Shown here in pieces: positions 11,274-22,336 of a stretch of 64,000 nucleotides of DNA. Position 1 is the first letter of the stretch, and each line of letters begins with the position of its first letter. Below the pieces are notes generated by a model. The model was not told the DNA's origin and made no database searches. It worked only from the letters and a program-made list of their open reading frames with translations. The translations under genes were made by a program, and so were the position numbers. Origin of the DNA: Siphonodentalium dalli (taxonomy: Eukaryota > Mollusca > Scaphopoda > Gadilida > Siphonodentaliidae); NCBI GenBank assembly GCA_032622095.1, contig CP136069.1, positions 82,174,958 to 82,238,957 of the forward strand, in the 5' to 3' direction.

Positions 11274-12605
11274 TTAGTGGAATTTGTTTGAATCCGACGA
11301 TTTGGGTTTATGAATCTCGTTATAGATCTTGGGACGTTTTGTGACACCTATTTTTCAATTGAAAACCTTGGTAACTTCTAAAAGAATGCGTCGCTATAAG
11401 GGTTATTGATTCTATTTCTAGAAAGTGAAAGCCACGTGCGTTTTAGGAATAGAGGTTTCATTTAGAACTTCGGTTCACGTCTCGGTGCATTCGCCTCTCC
11501 CTTCATCTTATCCCACTCTACTTAAAGAGGCACCCCGCCCCGATCATTGTCCGTCATCGAAGCAAAGCGGGTTTCAGTGCATGTTATTTTATGAGGTTGA
11601 ATTGCTGAATGCTAATGAATTGTAGATTTTGTAGCTTTAGTGGAACATCCGAGATTTATTTAGCTAGTTATCAGAGTTATGAAACCGGTCCTGTTCCAAT
11701 GATTATTACCGCGTCGGTCCATGTGTTTAGCTCAATCGGCTGTTCCATGTTCGCGATCTAGCGAGCATATACAATAATGCTGTAAGGCTCAAATTTAGCA
11801 TGAGCCTTACAGCGATGAAATTTTGCCTTGTCGCAACTTCAAAGGGGTGGGCCAATTGGTATACTGATCGCTTCAGATTAATACTCTTCTCTCTGGAATG
11901 CTACTTGGGCTCTGAAATTGAGTTAGAGCAGATAACTAAGATACACAACCGCAACCAATGTTTTTATCGCAGAAAAAATCGAAACCACAACCGTAGGCAA
12001 TATCTCACAACCTCCCATCACTACTGTTGGAAACACGACGCATATACTAATACGATATTAGTATTCATACCATATACACAGAACATTATCAAAAACCGCT
12101 GTTCTTCACTGGCTATTCGCTAAAATCCCAGTTCCGAAGCAGGAAGGATAACTCTAAATCCACACAACGTACATTATACGTTTCAGAAAATGCTAGGTAC
12201 CGGTACACGTGGTCCGTCTATTACATTACTTGTATGCCAAATTTATTCGCGCACGGAAAGACGCATATGGTTATATGATATGGTATAAATATCTTGTCGA
12301 TCATATAAACGAGCGGCTCGAGCCCCAAAAATATTACATAGCACACTCTGTAGTCGCATTATCGTCGCACAGGAAAACTGAAAATTGGTCACTTATGGAC
12401 GTTAAAATAAGTACAATATGATGTCCGGACGTCCGGACGTCCCATGATCGAGGGTTCTCAATAACTTATATCACACTCATAATGACTCGTTTAGTCTCAT
12501 TAACCCAATTTTATATTGAACATATTGTATTTGTGTCAAACTGTCAATAGTGTGACATAGAGCTACAAGTTAATGTCTTAATGAGGACCCCCTCTCACTG
12601 ATACT
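11274..12605. other. No gene recognised; possible decayed transposon interior
   Basis: Mixed-composition DNA between the BED fragment and the hAT-like right end at 12708. It could be the remains of one hAT element, but I could not find a left terminus matching the right one. The 107-codon frame at 11800 shows no recognisable motif and biased, low-complexity composition. Confidence 0.35.
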
Positions 12606-12708
12606 ACTAATTATATATATATAACATGCATGTATCGCGATACGTATCGTGTTCCTAGTATCGCGATACGTATCGTATCGTGGCCTAAGCGTATCGTTGC
12701 ACCTCTAT
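12606..12708. mobile_element. hAT-like transposon right-end fragment
   Basis: The sequence ends CGTATCGTTGCACCTCTA, closely resembling in reverse complement the TAGAGGTGCCACGAT end of the 7885 element. The preceding 100 bp are self-complementary repeats of TATCGCGATACGTATCG, the subterminal style of the other hAT-like elements here. The matching left end was not found, so the element is truncated or its left end has diverged. Confidence 0.55.
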
Positions 12709-12860
12709 TCACCACACAAGAGATTCCCCATGAATCTCTTGTGGGCTTTCTTGTGTGTCTGTTTGGGCTTTCCTCCACCACTAAAACTGACAAAGTTGTG
12801 ATATAGCCCAGCAGCTGAAACGACGTTAGACCCTTGATTAAACAAACAAGTATTGAGATA
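12709..12860 (+). repeat. SINE 3' part, same family as 7385-7690
   Basis: It shares with 7575-7685 the order 'ctccaccactaaa.ctgac', 'tgatatagcc', 'agctgaaac', 'ttaaac' and an AAACAAAC tail. A small hairpin from 'aagagattccccatgaatctctt' (about 12717-12739) occurs at its start. A further weak tail-like piece is at 13030-13075. Confidence 0.55.
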
Positions 12861-13254
12861 GGTTTTGAAAAATGCCTTAAAATTAATAACAAATTGACAT
12901 CTTTCATCCGCAACCATTCTGGCACCTGCCTTTATATGCTTGTAATCATTTATGAGCACTACATTAGTTATAGTATTTGAAGCAGATAATATTTTCTGTC
13001 CTTTCAACTGAAAATTCTACAATTATCATGATATGGCCTCATTGCTAAAGTGCTGTTTAAGTCTAATAAACCAATCAATGGGCATTTATATGTTAGTTAA
13101 TTTCTCATGCAATCGACAATACATATACTATTAATTCTAATAAAGAACCACCACAATCGGTACTTGATGTTTCAGCCTCATTGAAGTGGCAAATCCAGCA
13201 AATCATTTTGTGCTATGAAGGAAAATACACTTTAATTCTACAATTTTTTTTCAG

Positions 13255-13542
13255 GAGTCCATCACACCAATAATCACCCTACATGGAGGATCCAACATTC
13301 TTGATTTCAAAGATTTGAAAATTGTTCTGGACAATGAAACGATTTGTGACCTTGGTAGAAATATAATTAAGGGGCTAGCATGCCTCTCATCAGTCTATTT
13401 CGTCTTCGGAATAGAATACCCAAAGAAACTACAGAATACAATGGTATTCATTGAAAAATACTTATTTGACATCCATGTTAGTAAAATGACCCCTTCTGTC
13501 ACCAGGCTGTATAACAAACTTGTTCCTGAGCTCACAAGTTGA
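13255..13542 (+). CDS. Terminal coding exon, probable SAMD3-like uncharacterised protein
   Basis: The exon follows a strong acceptor (caattttttttcag) in phase 0 and encodes 95 residues to a TGA at 13540-13542. Visible pieces are SITPIITLHGGSNILDF, VLDNETICDLG and YFVFGIEYPKKLQNTMVFIE. A beta-hairpin '..V.NE.I.D..' followed by a helix and 'YFVF.I.YP....T..FI...' is, as I recall, the conserved C-terminal signature of SAMD3-like and related uncharacterised metazoan proteins of unknown biochemical role. An ATTAAA that could serve as polyadenylation signal lies at 13645. Gene structure is well supported; the family name is tentative. Confidence 0.65.
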   Translation, partial: ESITPIITLHGGSNILDFKDLKIVLDNETICDLGRNIIKGLACLSSVYFVFGIEYPKKLQNTMVFIEKYLFDIHVSKMTPSVTRLYNKLVPELTS

Positions 13543-13644
13543 ACATAAGACACATGCTCAGCCTGATGGACACCTTCAAGCCTGTTGGACAGCCTTATAT
13601 ATTCTCCTTCATAGAGGCATTCACTTGTGAAGGACACAGTGAAG

Positions 13645-13650
13645 ATTAAA
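13645..13650 (+). promoter_or_regulatory. Candidate polyadenylation signal
   Basis: ATTAAA about 100 bp after the stop of the terminal exon, the commonest variant of AATAAA. A T-rich tract follows within 30 bp. Inferred from position only. Confidence 0.35.
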
Positions 13651-13754
13651 GAAGTAAAAATTGTTTTTTATGCTGTTCATTTCGATCTTTGAAAAAACTG
13701 GAAAAATTAAGCATTTTTGTACGCATGTTGCTTCACATTATTCACATAATACAC

Positions 13755-14190
13755 ATAGGGATGGACGAAACGGCAATTTCAATGTCGAATGGAATCAGCA
13801 AAAAGATTCAACATAGTCGAATCTCGGATCGAATCGCCCCAGCGATGAATACATCAGATCGCGGCACTCTCACTGCTCTCTTGAGTTGCATCTACAACAA
13901 TTGATTGCTTCAAAGATACATGCATGTAATGCTGTCATATACATTAATCATTTCTAAAGCGATCGTTATCAATGCTTTGCGTTATTCGTATATTAATGAA
14001 GAGAAATGTCATGCTAGCGAGAAAACATCAGGTACACTGAACATTCCATCGAACAAAATACACATCTTATGGTTCAATGAATTCTTTCCCGCGATTTCAA
14101 GAATTCTCGAATAACCCTGTTAATTTTAAATCGAATCGAATCAGCATTTGGGATTGAACATCAAATCGAATCTCGTAGCTTCGTCGTACA
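13755..14190. mobile_element. Possible decayed hAT-like element
   Basis: It starts TAGGGATGGACGAAAC, a typical hAT-like end. The interior has direct and inverted TCGAAT/ATTCGA motifs near both sides (13780-13830, 14105-14180). The right end near 'cttcgtcgtacataa' only partly mirrors the left and I found no 8-bp target duplication. A remnant at best. Confidence 0.35.
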
Positions 14191-14530
14191 TAAATTATTA
14201 TGGTACTAGATACATTTATTATTGGATAAGGGTAAAAGATTGTTCTGAATAAATTAGCCTGTTTTCAAATACATTTGTGGTAAACTAGCTATCAATAGAC
14301 AATTTAAAAAAATGCCTAATGTGAATTTCATGAAGGGGCCCCTACTAATCTACTGTTAAATCCATTATGGAACCAGATTTGGACATGATCCTGGAAGGGA
14401 ATAAATTCCCCGAATAATCCACGTCACAACCTTTGATTGACAATTTGATCCATGGTTAAAGGTATCATCTGACTTTCTTAGTTGGTAATATGTTTAGCTG
14501 TGACCAAGCAAGTAATATTTTTAGCTACAA
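14191..14530. other. No gene recognised
   Basis: AT-rich intergenic DNA with no supported feature. Confidence 0.4.
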
Positions 14531-14950
14531 CCAAGCAGCTCTATGAACGCCCTTATCTGTCTGTGTCTGTCCGTCCATCCATCTGTCACAACTTCTTGGA
14601 TGTGTTCCTGTTGTTATTGCCATGGTATTTATATGCATTATTGTCATAAACAGATGCTTTGTAAATGCAAAGTTTCAACGTCAAAGATCAAAGTCACAGA
14701 GGTCAAAACAGTCAATTTGACCCTCATTTTACAGTTTCCGGATGATAACTCAAGTGTCCATTCACATATTGCTATAAAACTTCATGGGAAGTTTCTATGA
14801 ACATTGGTTAGGTGCCCTATTGTTTTTCAAGGTCGTTTGTCAAAGGCCAAGGTCACAGAGGTCAAAACTTAGTTGATTTGGCCCTAATTTTACCGTTTCC
14901 GGATGATAACTCAAGTGTCCTTTCAAATATTGCTATATGCTGAAATTGTA
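14531..14950 (+). repeat. Dispersed repeat with GTCCGTCCATCC tract and two subunits
   Basis: A short microsatellite (ctgtctgtgtctgtccgtcc, about 14557-14576) precedes two diverged subunits of about 180 bp. Both contain 'aaggtcacagaggtcaaaac', then 'tttgaccct' or 'ttggcccta', then 'gtttccggatgataactcaagtgtcc'. Noncoding. Confidence 0.6.
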
Positions 14951-15529
14951 TCACAGAAACAATATCATCCATCAAAAAGAACAACATGCATGTTAAGACG
15001 TATTTAGAAACACACTGATTGACGTGTCTCTTATTGGTACTAGGAACTTTTCCTATATAATTTTCAGTAAATGGAATTTTTTTTTTTTTAAATTACAAAA
15101 TGATCTGAAAAAGTAAGCAGTCTTTAACTCTTTTACATGTGCTGAAGTGGACATAAAGCCCCAATCGATAACTCCACAATAAATACTCTTAATAAGTATA
15201 ATTTTTACTCTCAGGCGCAATTATTTAAACAGGATCTGATGAAACATGGTACAGAGAGCCTTTGTGATTTTTCTGAAAAGTTAATAAATAGTCTGAATTC
15301 TGAAAATATTCAAGAAATAGCCTGTGTCTTGATTAGGTTTATTGAGTTATCGACCAAAAAATTTGAAGACAATTAAATTCTATAACCCGCGTAGCAAAAT
15401 GTAGTGTAGTCGTCAGCCAAATGTAGGCAGCCAATGTAGTTGCTTCATTTGAATGTTGATTAAATTATTTTCATATATTGCCCGAAGACGGTTTTTTTTC
15501 TCTCAAAATTTTGTATACTAGATAATGCT

Positions 15530-15965
15530 GATTTATTCAATCTTTTTGTCCCCTGACAATTTTGTCGGAGGACTATAGAAATGACCCTCATCCGTCCGTC
15601 TGTCATCAACTTGGTATCCGCAACTCCTCCTACATTTTTTTAAAGCGATTTGAAAATTTGGGATGTTGTTGAAACTAGAGCTGTAGATTTGCAACATGTT
15701 TTTCTGAAAAATCCATTTTTCCAGATTTTTCATGGTTTTTCGACTTAGAAAATTTTGAATTATTTTTACAGAGGGTACCTTCGTGGTATCGGCAACTCCT
15801 TCTACAGTTTTTTTCCTAGAGATTTGAAACATCGGGATGTTGTTGACTTAGGGCTGTACATAGATTCGCAACATGTATAATAAGGTTTTTCTGAGAAATC
15901 CATTTTTTTTCCCAGATTTTTCATGATTTTCAACTTGGAAAATTTTAAATGGAAATCCAATTAGT
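15530..15965 (+). repeat. Dispersed repeat with GTCCGTC tract and two subunits
   Basis: It begins near 'gtcccctgacaattttgtcgg' with CCGTCCGTCTGTC at 15593, then two subunits carrying 'ggtatccgcaactcct.ctaca', 'gatttgaaa', 'gggatgttgttga', 'gcaacatgt' and 'tccagatttttcatg'. A separate family from the 14.5-kb copy, but built the same way. Confidence 0.6.
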
Positions 15966-16198
15966 GTTAGCCTCATTCATTTTAACCCATGAGAAATTGG
16001 AAGCCTAAACTATGATTACCATCTGAGTTAGAAGACAATGGTGGGATTGATCACCCTGTGTTGGGGGATGGTCTTTTATTATCATTTGTCTTTCGCATTT
16101 TTTATTCACACAGTTCAAAAGTGAAAGTGTGTTTTGCAATGGGGCTCATATGTTTGAGTAATACAAACACTGTTCAGCTATTAAAAAATTTGCTTTAA

Positions 16199-16629
16199 AG
16201 GTACTCAATCCGATCAGATGCTCCTAAATTACTATTTCTTTGGCTTCGGGGGTAAAAAATATTTTATTCGAGTCGAGGAACCTACCCATCAAAGCTCAGA
16301 GTGATCAGATATTGATTTTGTGTAATTACAATTGTTTGTGGGCCAGAAGCACGAGGTCAAACGGACGGTCTTGCAGATAAAGATCGATAACTCTAAAATC
16401 AAGTGGTAATAATAACCACTTGATTTTAGAGTTATCCATCTTTATCTGCAAGACCGTCTGTTTGACCTCGTGATTCTGGGTCAAAAACAATTGAAATAAT
16501 AAACTTCAAAAATCAATATCTGATCACTCCGACCTTTGATGGGTAGGTTCCTCGACTCGAATCAAATATTTTTGACCTCCGAAGCCAAAGAAATAGTAAT
16601 TTAGGAGCGTTTGGTCGGATTGAGTACCT
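16199..16629. mobile_element. Palindromic TTAA-flanked MITE, 431 bp
   Basis: TTAA target copies lie at 16195-16198 and 16630-16633. The terminal inverted repeat begins AGGTACTCAATCCGATCAGA at the left; the right end reads TCGGATTGAGTACCT. Almost the whole element is one foldback: the 'gataactctaaaatcaagtgg' region near 16388 pairs with its mirror near 16415-16435. TTAA duplication is characteristic of the piggyBac superfamily, though the termini do not start with the usual CCC. Relatives lie at 4 kb, 37 kb and around the giant array at 42.6-56.8 kb. Confidence 0.85.
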
Positions 16630-16690
16630 TTAACAACTAGACAAAACTTACAGATGACCAAAATAGCTAAGGCTAATCATAGCTAAGGCT

Positions 16691-17620
16691 AGTCCAAGTC
16701 TTCTTGTACTAAAACCAGCTAAGATATTGGTATGGCGATTTGCTGGTGTTTAGTCCAAGCCCGCCTGCATAGGCTTCTTATAACACGACTTAAGCGTTAG
16801 TGACCTGCTCAAATAAAACCACAATTATATGAAATAAAATATCACAATTGCGACAATAAACGGATATTTTCCGCAGAAGACATGCTATTTGATCTGAAAC
16901 CCACATCAGTTGTGATTTGAACGCGGTAATTTAATGTGAAAAGAGACATTTAACGCAATGTTTACATAATTTTAAAAGTATGCAAACTCAGTTGACCTCG
17001 CGAACTGCGTTCGGCATTTTCCGGGGAAAATATTCCGTAGATTTTCGATCAACCACGCACGATGAATTCTCCATTGTAATCGTAAGTGTACGTGTCAATA
17101 AATAAATAAATGCATAGATTAAGTAAATATTAAAGATATAAATGTAATAAATTAAATAAATTGCGGGAATTACAACCATCTCACAGTTTAAAACAGTGTA
17201 AACACAACGAGCATTAGAATAATATGGGGGCCGCCATTTTGTTTGTATAGCCAGACCAAACTCCGGACTGTGTCGGAGTTCTTCCGTACGACTTCGGCTT
17301 CAGTTAAAACGTAAACAAAATATACAGCGATGTCACAAAATGCGATGTCGGTGACAATCAACCGGAATATTCTATGCGTAATTTAACATGAAAGTTAGAT
17401 TATCATACACCATTATGACCATAAGATGTCACTATTTCCGATGTATATAGCATCATGTATTTATTTTTTAGGTAAATCGAGTAAAATACACCACAAATTC
17501 CCGCCACAGATCCTGGGCGTAAGTCGTGTTATAAGAAGCCTATGCAGGCGGGCTTGGACTAAACACCAGCAAATCGCCTACCAACATCTTAGCTGGTTTT
17601 AGTACAAGAAGACTTGGACT
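16691..17620. mobile_element. Long-TIR (Mutator-like?) nonautonomous element, 930 bp
   Basis: The terminal inverted repeats extend about 110 bp: left from AGTCCAAGTCTTCTTGTACT (16691), right ending in AGTACAAGAAGACTTGGACT (17620), with few mismatches through 'acacgactta'. The left flank AGCTAAGGCT (16681-16690) and right flank AGCTAAGGC (17622-17630) give a 9-10 bp target duplication, and the target word already occurred twice before the left end. Long TIRs plus 9-bp duplications suggest Mutator-like transposition. The interior is noncoding. Confidence 0.8.
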
Positions 17621-17654
17621 AAGCTAAGGCCTTCTGCACCATGGCATTTCATTA

Positions 17655-18060
17655 ATTATACCCCCTTTTTGAAAAACCGAGGGTATACTGTTTTGCACCT
17701 GTTCGCCTGTACGTCTGTGTGTCTGCATCTGTCCGCTGATTTTTGCCTTATAGCTTGAGTTTAGATTGTTCCACTAATATTTCCTTAAACATGTGAGTTA
17801 TTCTACGCGGTATGCCACAAAGGGGGTTTGCACCCAGGCGGTGGTCCATCTCTTCTCAGAAGATATTTTGAAAAATTGACTGATCTTTGAATATAAGTGG
17901 TATGTTCATATTATTGGTTTAATTTTGGCACAGCTTTTACTTCCCAAACATTAGTGAAAATTGAATACCTGCAGATCAATACAAATCTAAAGGAAGTTAT
18001 GTTCTAACTTCAACTGGACAAATCAATCTGGTGACGAAAATAAAACAACTTTAAAGGCCA
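17655..18060 (+). repeat. Dispersed repeat with GTCTGTGTGTCTG tract
   Basis: It starts at 'ccgagggtatactgttttgcacctg' and carries a short pyrimidine microsatellite (about 17708-17735) followed by single-copy-looking DNA with 'accaggcggtggtccatctcttctc'. The architecture resembles neighbouring GTCCGTC-type repeats. The boundary on the right is uncertain. Confidence 0.45.
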
Positions 18061-18621
18061 GCAAAGACTAACTTACAACATATTCTGTGTGTCACCTTAG
18101 GTCACATACAATCAATGTTCCGTTTTCACAGTACTTCTAGCACCTTTGCTTGAATTTTGTTCTGTTTTGTTTGTTTGCTTGTTTATTTTTTGACCCCTCT
18201 AAGTTGATCATAACGTCATCCTAGATCACATTGCAGAATTTTGAAATTTGTGCGGGAATACTAATAGCACAAATGATGACCATAATTCTATGATCACCTA
18301 CCGATATCCAGAGTAGCTAGTTGTGTAACACACATTCATTGATACATTATGATTCCATATTCAAAATTCAATATTATGATTAAAATAATGATTCTAGTGT
18401 CCCAACCATTTCAAAAATCCTTAAAATTTACTTATTCTGAGAGAATGAACAAAAAAAATTATTTTTTTTAAATCTGCCGGTATGCCTTTTGAAAAAACAT
18501 TCCTCTTAAAACGATACATTGGCTTTATGTGGCTTCACAGAGATAAGAATATTTGAAACCTCTGTTAAAAGTTTGCTTCTTTGAGGAATTGTTATATTTG
18601 TAATAAATGTAATGTTTTTAG
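18061..18621. other. No gene recognised
   Basis: AT-rich DNA without a supported gene or repeat boundary. Confidence 0.4.
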
Positions 18622-19170
18622 CTCACCTGAGACGAAGTCTCTGGTGGAGCTATAGTCATCACTCCTCGTCCGTCCGTCCGTCAACAATTCTTTGAACATC
18701 TTCTCCTCTGGAACCGTAAGACCAAATTGGTTCATATTTGGTGTGGATGTTCCCTAGGCGACTCTCATTCAGATTTGTTCAAATGAGGTCACTGGGTCAA
18801 ATAGTTGTGAAACCAGGGCCATAACTCTATTCCTCCATAGTAATTCTTACGACTTCTTGTCCAGAACCATTGGGCCGATTTAGCTAATATTTGGTATGGA
18901 GGGTCCTTGGGTGACTGGTGTTCAGATTTATTCAAATGACGTCACCCGGTCAATTAGTTGAGAAACCAGGGCCATAACTCATAGTAATTCTTAGAATGAC
19001 TTCTCAAGAAATATTGGGCCGATTTAGCTTATATTTGGTACGGAGGGACCTTGGGTGACTGGGTTTCAGATTTGTTCAAATGGGGTCACTAGGTCAAATA
19101 GCGGCAGAGCCAGGGACATAACTCTAAATAAAATTTAATTTTTGCATTTTGACCTTTGATTTCTTTTTAG
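18622..19170 (+). repeat. Repeat A (AGCTCACCTGAGACGAAG family), copy 1
   Basis: It opens with AGCTCACCTGAGACGAAGTC and a small self-complementary stem to 'ggagctatag', followed by (GTCC)n at 18668-18682 and 'caacaattctttgaacatcttctcc'. It then has three diverged subunits of about 125 bp, each with 'agggccataactc', 'atttggtatggaggg', 'ggtgactgg' and 'cagatttgttcaaatg'. Copy 2 of this repeat starts at 19312 and resumes after 28050, split by a large insertion. Noncoding. Confidence 0.75.
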
Positions 19171-19311
19171 ATACATCACAGAGAATGCACTGGCTTTTTG
19201 TTAAGCTAATGTAGTCAGGCATTCAAATAAATCATGTATGTCATATTCTTCCCACAGTGTTGAAGGGGGGGGGATGATCGACAGAATTGTTCAATGAAAT
19301 GTAATTTTGAA

Positions 19312-19335
19312 GCTCACCTGAGACGAAGCTATAGT
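19312..19335 (+). repeat. Repeat A copy 2, left piece
   Basis: AGCTCACCTGAGACGAAGCT and then ATAGT, identical in start to copy 1, ending at an 8-bp target sequence GCTATAGT (19328-19335). Its continuation is at 28051 onward. Joining the two pieces in order reproduces the layout of copy 1. Confidence 0.8.
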
Positions 19336-19360
19336 CACAGGTCCCCTGGTGCGATACCAC

Positions 19361-19493
19361 GGGGCGTCATGTGCCCCGCGAGAATCGGTTCGAAATCTGC
19401 AGACGACCCAGCGCGAAATCGCACTTGTCTCGGCGCCCTTCCGGTCACAAATGTCAGGGTCGGCTCCAAACTTGAATTAAACAGCGACAAAGG
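19361..19493 (+). other. Exon-like open segment in the left TIR
   Basis: A GC-richer segment, open in the 19294 frame, encodes PARNRTCLGALPVTNVRVGS and ends at a consensus donor (aaag|gtgagt). The mirror copy in the right arm (about 23087-23219, minus strand) conserves most of it. It may be a cryptic or captured first exon used by the element. No family recognised; coding status is uncertain. Confidence 0.25.
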
Positions 19494-19978
19494 TGAGTTA
19501 ATGCAGAATATAAAACACAATGCATACTCCACAATGATTACTAGTATCGAATCAATAGCTTTTATGGAGTATTATGCGATAAGATTTGTTTATTTTACAT
19601 GTTTACAACAGTCATTATTTCCAAGTGCATTTTCAATGGAATATTCCACCAATTTCCACGAGTGATTAACCGCAATTCTGGAAGCTACGCTTAAGTATAC
19701 TGTTGCTCAATGTTAGATACATACATTTCCTAGCTCCCAAACCACATGTAAATGTAGTATTATACTTGTATCCCACAAAAAATGAATCTTAAAATGACCC
19801 GAAAATGTCACGGTTCCCTTCCGGTCAACTGTTACCATTTGGGTTCGCATCGGTTTGATCATGCCCCAGTTCCGAATCTGCACGTATTTAGTTTTCGCAT
19901 TATTTTCGTGCTCGTTGGAGACTTATCACGCATATTTTATTTCCATATTTACTAGTAATGACTAGCACCACATATAAC

Positions 19979-21188
19979 CAGGGATGTGGCTATAGGGGGG
20001 GGGTGTGGGGGTGTCTCACCCCCCCCCCCCCCAGCAGAGAGCTATATTTTCAATAGTTGGATATTTCATACCTGCCACAACGAAATTTCACACCAACAAT
20101 AGGTTGAAAAAATTCTTGTAGTTTGATTATAAAACAATTTATTGCGGGAATTTATTGTTTTTCGACCAATATTTGCATATGTTCCTATTTTTGGTCAAAA
20201 TATTTTGACAGAAATGGTCATCAGTTTTTCCAAATTTTCCAACCTTAGGGGGGTGACAGGTTGGAAATTTCCAACACTTGGAAAGCTTGTGTCCTGGTCC
20301 CTCCCCCGTGGCCAGTCAAAAACTTCTAGTTAATTTAAGAACACAATATTGTCATACATTGGTCAACATTGTCATTGGAATGGTCATCAGTTGGAAATTT
20401 TCCAACAGTAGGAAGGCTTGAGGCTATTCTAGATGTTAGGATTTTGCGATTTTCTTGTTCAGATTTCAAAATGTTCACACACCAGGCCGAACCATGGTCG
20501 GCCCGGTGTGTCATTGCCCCATCCACATGCATGGCCAATACAAAACTGCTAATTAGTTTAGCAAAACAATATTTTACTACATTTGGTCAAACTTGTAGAC
20601 ATAAATGGTCATCAGTTGAAGAATTTTCCAACCTGAGGGGGAGCATGAGGTTTGAAATTTCCAACACTAGGAAAGCTTCAGTTGAGGCCAGTCTAGATGC
20701 TAGGATTTGCGATTTTCTTGTATAGTTTAAAAAAAAATTCTCACACCGGGCCAAACAACCATGGTCGGCCCGGTGTTTCCTGGTCTGTTGTCGGTAGCTG
20801 TGTGCATTTGTCTGGAATTAGATCACTAGTTGTTTTTTGGGGGGGCAATTTTCAGGTTAAAATATCTTAATGTTCTCATACTGGGAAAATAGAAGCATGG
20901 CTTATGAATATATAGGAAATCAGGCCTGAGCATGAGCTACAAGGGGGGATGCAAATGGAATTATGCAAAAGTTCCGACTCAATGGGGGGGGGGGGTGTGC
21001 AAATGGAATTATGCAAAAAGTTGTGTTGGTGTGATTCCGACTCAAGGGCGGGGGGTGCAAATGGAATTATGCAAAAAGTTGTGTTGGTGTGATTCCGACC
21101 TCAAGGAGGGGGGTGCAGTTGGAAATTCCCATGGTGGACACCCACCCCCCCCCCCCCTCCCAGCGGAGACCCTCTAGCCACACCCCTG
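19979..21188. mobile_element. hAT-like nonautonomous element, 1210 bp (inner doll)
   Basis: The left end CAGGGATGTGGCTATAG and right end CTCTAGCCACACCCCTG are inverted with two mismatches. A perfect 8-bp target duplication CATATAAC lies at 19971-19978 and 21189-21196. The other arm of the host element reads straight through this site (about 22604-22622), an internal empty site. Inside are poly-G/poly-C runs near both ends, a repeated 'ttggaaattttccaac' theme, two 'ggccgaaccatggtcggccc'-type palindromes (about 20487 and 20752) and three copies of 'gcaaatggaattatgcaaaa' (20950-21080). No transposase. Confidence 0.92.
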
Positions 21189-21461
21189 CATATAACACTA
21201 TTTATACGGCGATATCTTGTTAAATGCACCTTGCTATGCGACTTCGAAGCACGAACTAATTATTTTATTTAAAAGGATGTCGTTTTTATGTGTGAACAAT
21301 AAGTGGGAATACATATACACACCTGACATTGATCCGATATCACTCGTGTTGCGTACACGTCGCTAAAATCATAATAGGCCTACTTTCTACATTATATAAT
21401 GTATCGTCTCAAACTTACACAAGTTTGTTTCTGTTATCTGACCGAATAATGGTTGTTTATG

Positions 21462-22336
21462 GACACTATACATTTGCGTAGTCAAATCCAAATTATATAG
21501 AGGATCTCCAACAAGTCCTCATGTTATATACTATTAAATTTACAAAACGAGTTCAGCAAATTAGGTATGGACCGAGCCTTTTGGCGAGGTCCATACCTAA
21601 TTTGCTGGACGAGTTTTGTAAATTTGTATATAAACTGGGGACGAGTTGGATATTCTATTTATTACATGATCGAAAACTGTATTAAATTACATAAAACGTT
21701 ATGATAACAGTGCATAATGCACTCATGAACACAATGGCTTCTGTAGGAATTGAAGTGGTGGGTGATTTGGTCGGGGAATATAGTTGCAATTAATCAACTT
21801 AAACATGATAAATTTAAATTAACTCTTGTACACAAATGAGCTACAATGGGAAATTAATGTTTCGTCTTACCTCACACTATTACGATCACAAATGAACGCG
21901 TGTGCGAATGAATATGCATATAGGGCACTTTTTCATGTTACGCAACATGTTGCGTACCAACATTTACAGAATGGGTTTATTGAAGTGATATATATAGGGG
22001 CAATCATGTAATAATTAGTAATATACACAGCTATCTGGATCTACTCGGGCACTCAATATGTAACTCGCAGCACCCAGCGCTTTGGGTATGTCATCAGACA
22101 ACAGGACTCCGGAGCCTTTCGGGTCTAACTCCTGAAACTCCGAGAAGAAGTTTTCCGAATCTAGTGAGGATGGAGCTCGCACGTTGTAAGATCCATTGAT
22201 TGTAATGTTGAATAACTGCAACCGTAAAAGTCCACCACTACTTGGGTGTCAGATTTGTCAAGTTAAATGAATTTAAATCCTGCTATGCAATATGCATGGT
22301 GTATGCTTGGACATGTATATGAAGCCACCGAACAGG
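21462..22336. other. Loop of the 886-bp-TIR element
   Basis: The 875 bp between the two arms. Mostly AT-rich, with one coding-looking segment on the minus strand (22015-22250). An inner short inverted repeat surrounds 21560-21620 ('attaggtatggacc' against 'ggtccatacctaat'). No DDE or RAG1-like motif seen. Confidence 0.6.
22015..22242 (-). CDS. Coding-like fragment of unknown function
   Basis: A minus-strand open frame of about 75 codons, GC-richer than its surroundings, with balanced amino-acid composition including SLDSENFFSEFQELDPKGSG and SDDIPKALGAAS. It is bounded upstream by an in-frame stop shortly before 22242 and ends in TAA at 22015. It has no clear start. It could be a captured host exon carried in the transposon loop or a remnant of a transposon protein. 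I do not recognise the family. Confidence 0.3.
   Translation of the reverse strand, partial: SSGGLLRLQLFNITINGSYNVRAPSSLDSENFFSEFQELDPKGSGVLLSDDIPKALGAASYILSARVDPDSCVYY

Noticed and set aside
13755-14190. Complete hAT element
   Set aside because: Only the left end is convincing. The right end and the 8-bp target duplication do not match, so it is listed as a remnant only.
20142-20725. Frames inside the hAT-like element at 20.1-20.7 kb as transposase
   Set aside because: They are short, overlap on both strands and cover palindromic repeats. No RNase H-like or BED motif is present.
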